From Candidatus Zixiibacteriota bacterium (GTDB lineage Bacteria; Zixibacteria; MSB-5A5; GN15; FEB-12): 13,062 bases of DNA. The notes under the pieces were generated by a model. The model did no database searches. It was given only the letters and a program-made list of their open reading frames with translations, and was not told the origin of the DNA. The translations under genes and the position numbers were made by a program. Location of the stretch: NCBI GenBank assembly GCA_016213305.1, contig JACRAV010000327.1, positions 1-13,062 of the forward strand, written 5' to 3'. Below, one piece after another: positions 13,025 through 13,062 of this stretch (positions within the stretch are counted from its first letter, which is position 1; every line of letters begins with the position of its first letter).

Positions 13025-13062
13025 ATGTCAGGCCATTCTAAATGGGCGACCATAAAACGGAA
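13025..13062 (+). CDS. YebC/PmpR family protein, first 12 codons only
   Basis: The frame reads MSGHSKWATIKR before the window ends, with two bases of a thirteenth codon left over. This is the near-invariant N-terminus of the YebC/PmpR family (MSGHSKWATIKHKK type). Members are cytoplasmic proteins of about 240-250 residues, described as transcriptional regulators and more recently as factors that help ribosomes through proline-rich stretches. The ATG has a good GGGAGG at 8 nt. The gene is divergent from the HIT gene across about 215 bp. yebC often precedes ruvC-ruvA-ruvB, which might lie beyond the window. Confidence 0.9.
   Translation, partial: MSGHSKWATIKR

Overview
The window looks like chromosomal sequence from an uncultured FCB-group bacterium. 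My best guess is candidate phylum Zixibacteria or a close relative. The reason is three secreted proteins ending in a Cys-rich dockerin-like tail (DISDLTALIDYLF, FTPPAPC), which I associate from memory with that lineage. The phylum is an inference; a 16S or marker-gene placement would settle it. The sequence is moderately GC-rich, genes are tightly packed inside operons, and the gaps between operons are filled with palindromic repeats.

Layout. (1) 1-653, + strand: the 3' part of a DUF1028 Ntn-hydrolase-like gene, cut by the window edge. (2) 654-957: a convergent gap packed with nested hairpin repeats. (3) 958-8143, - strand: a housekeeping operon transcribed as rpsU, yqeY, cvpA, mutS2, dnaG, recN. 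Most joints are 1-4 nt overlaps (TAATG, ATGA, TGATG). A terminator-like hairpin sits between cvpA and mutS2, with a candidate mutS2 promoter firing into it. (4) 8144-8912: the rpsU promoter, a MITE-like nested palindrome between 12-bp direct repeats, and about 440 bp with no convincing gene. (5) 8913-9389, +: a DinB-like DUF1572 protein. (6) 9466-12267, -: three tandem paralogous secreted proteins with dockerin-like C-termini, separated by 30-nt spacers and preceded by a strong-looking promoter. (7) 12483-12809, -: a HIT-family protein with no visible Shine-Dalgarno. (8) 13025-13062, +: the first 12 codons of a YebC/PmpR-family gene, running off the window.

How the genes fit together. The large operon joins translation (S21, and YqeY, related to tRNA amidotransferase), replication priming (DnaG) and repair or ribosome/DNA quality control (MutS2, RecN). 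It resembles the rpsU-dnaG-rpoD macromolecular synthesis operon, but has no rpoD here and has absorbed the cvpA-mutS2 pair. The dockerin cluster is a separate accessory unit, probably exported, of unknown function.

The least explained items are the dockerin triplet with cysteines inside its Ca-binding loop, the shared promoter architecture (TTGACA-like, 17 nt, NATATTAY) at three sites, the promoter/terminator overlap before mutS2, and the repeat elements. I found no rRNA, tRNA, CRISPR array or transposase.
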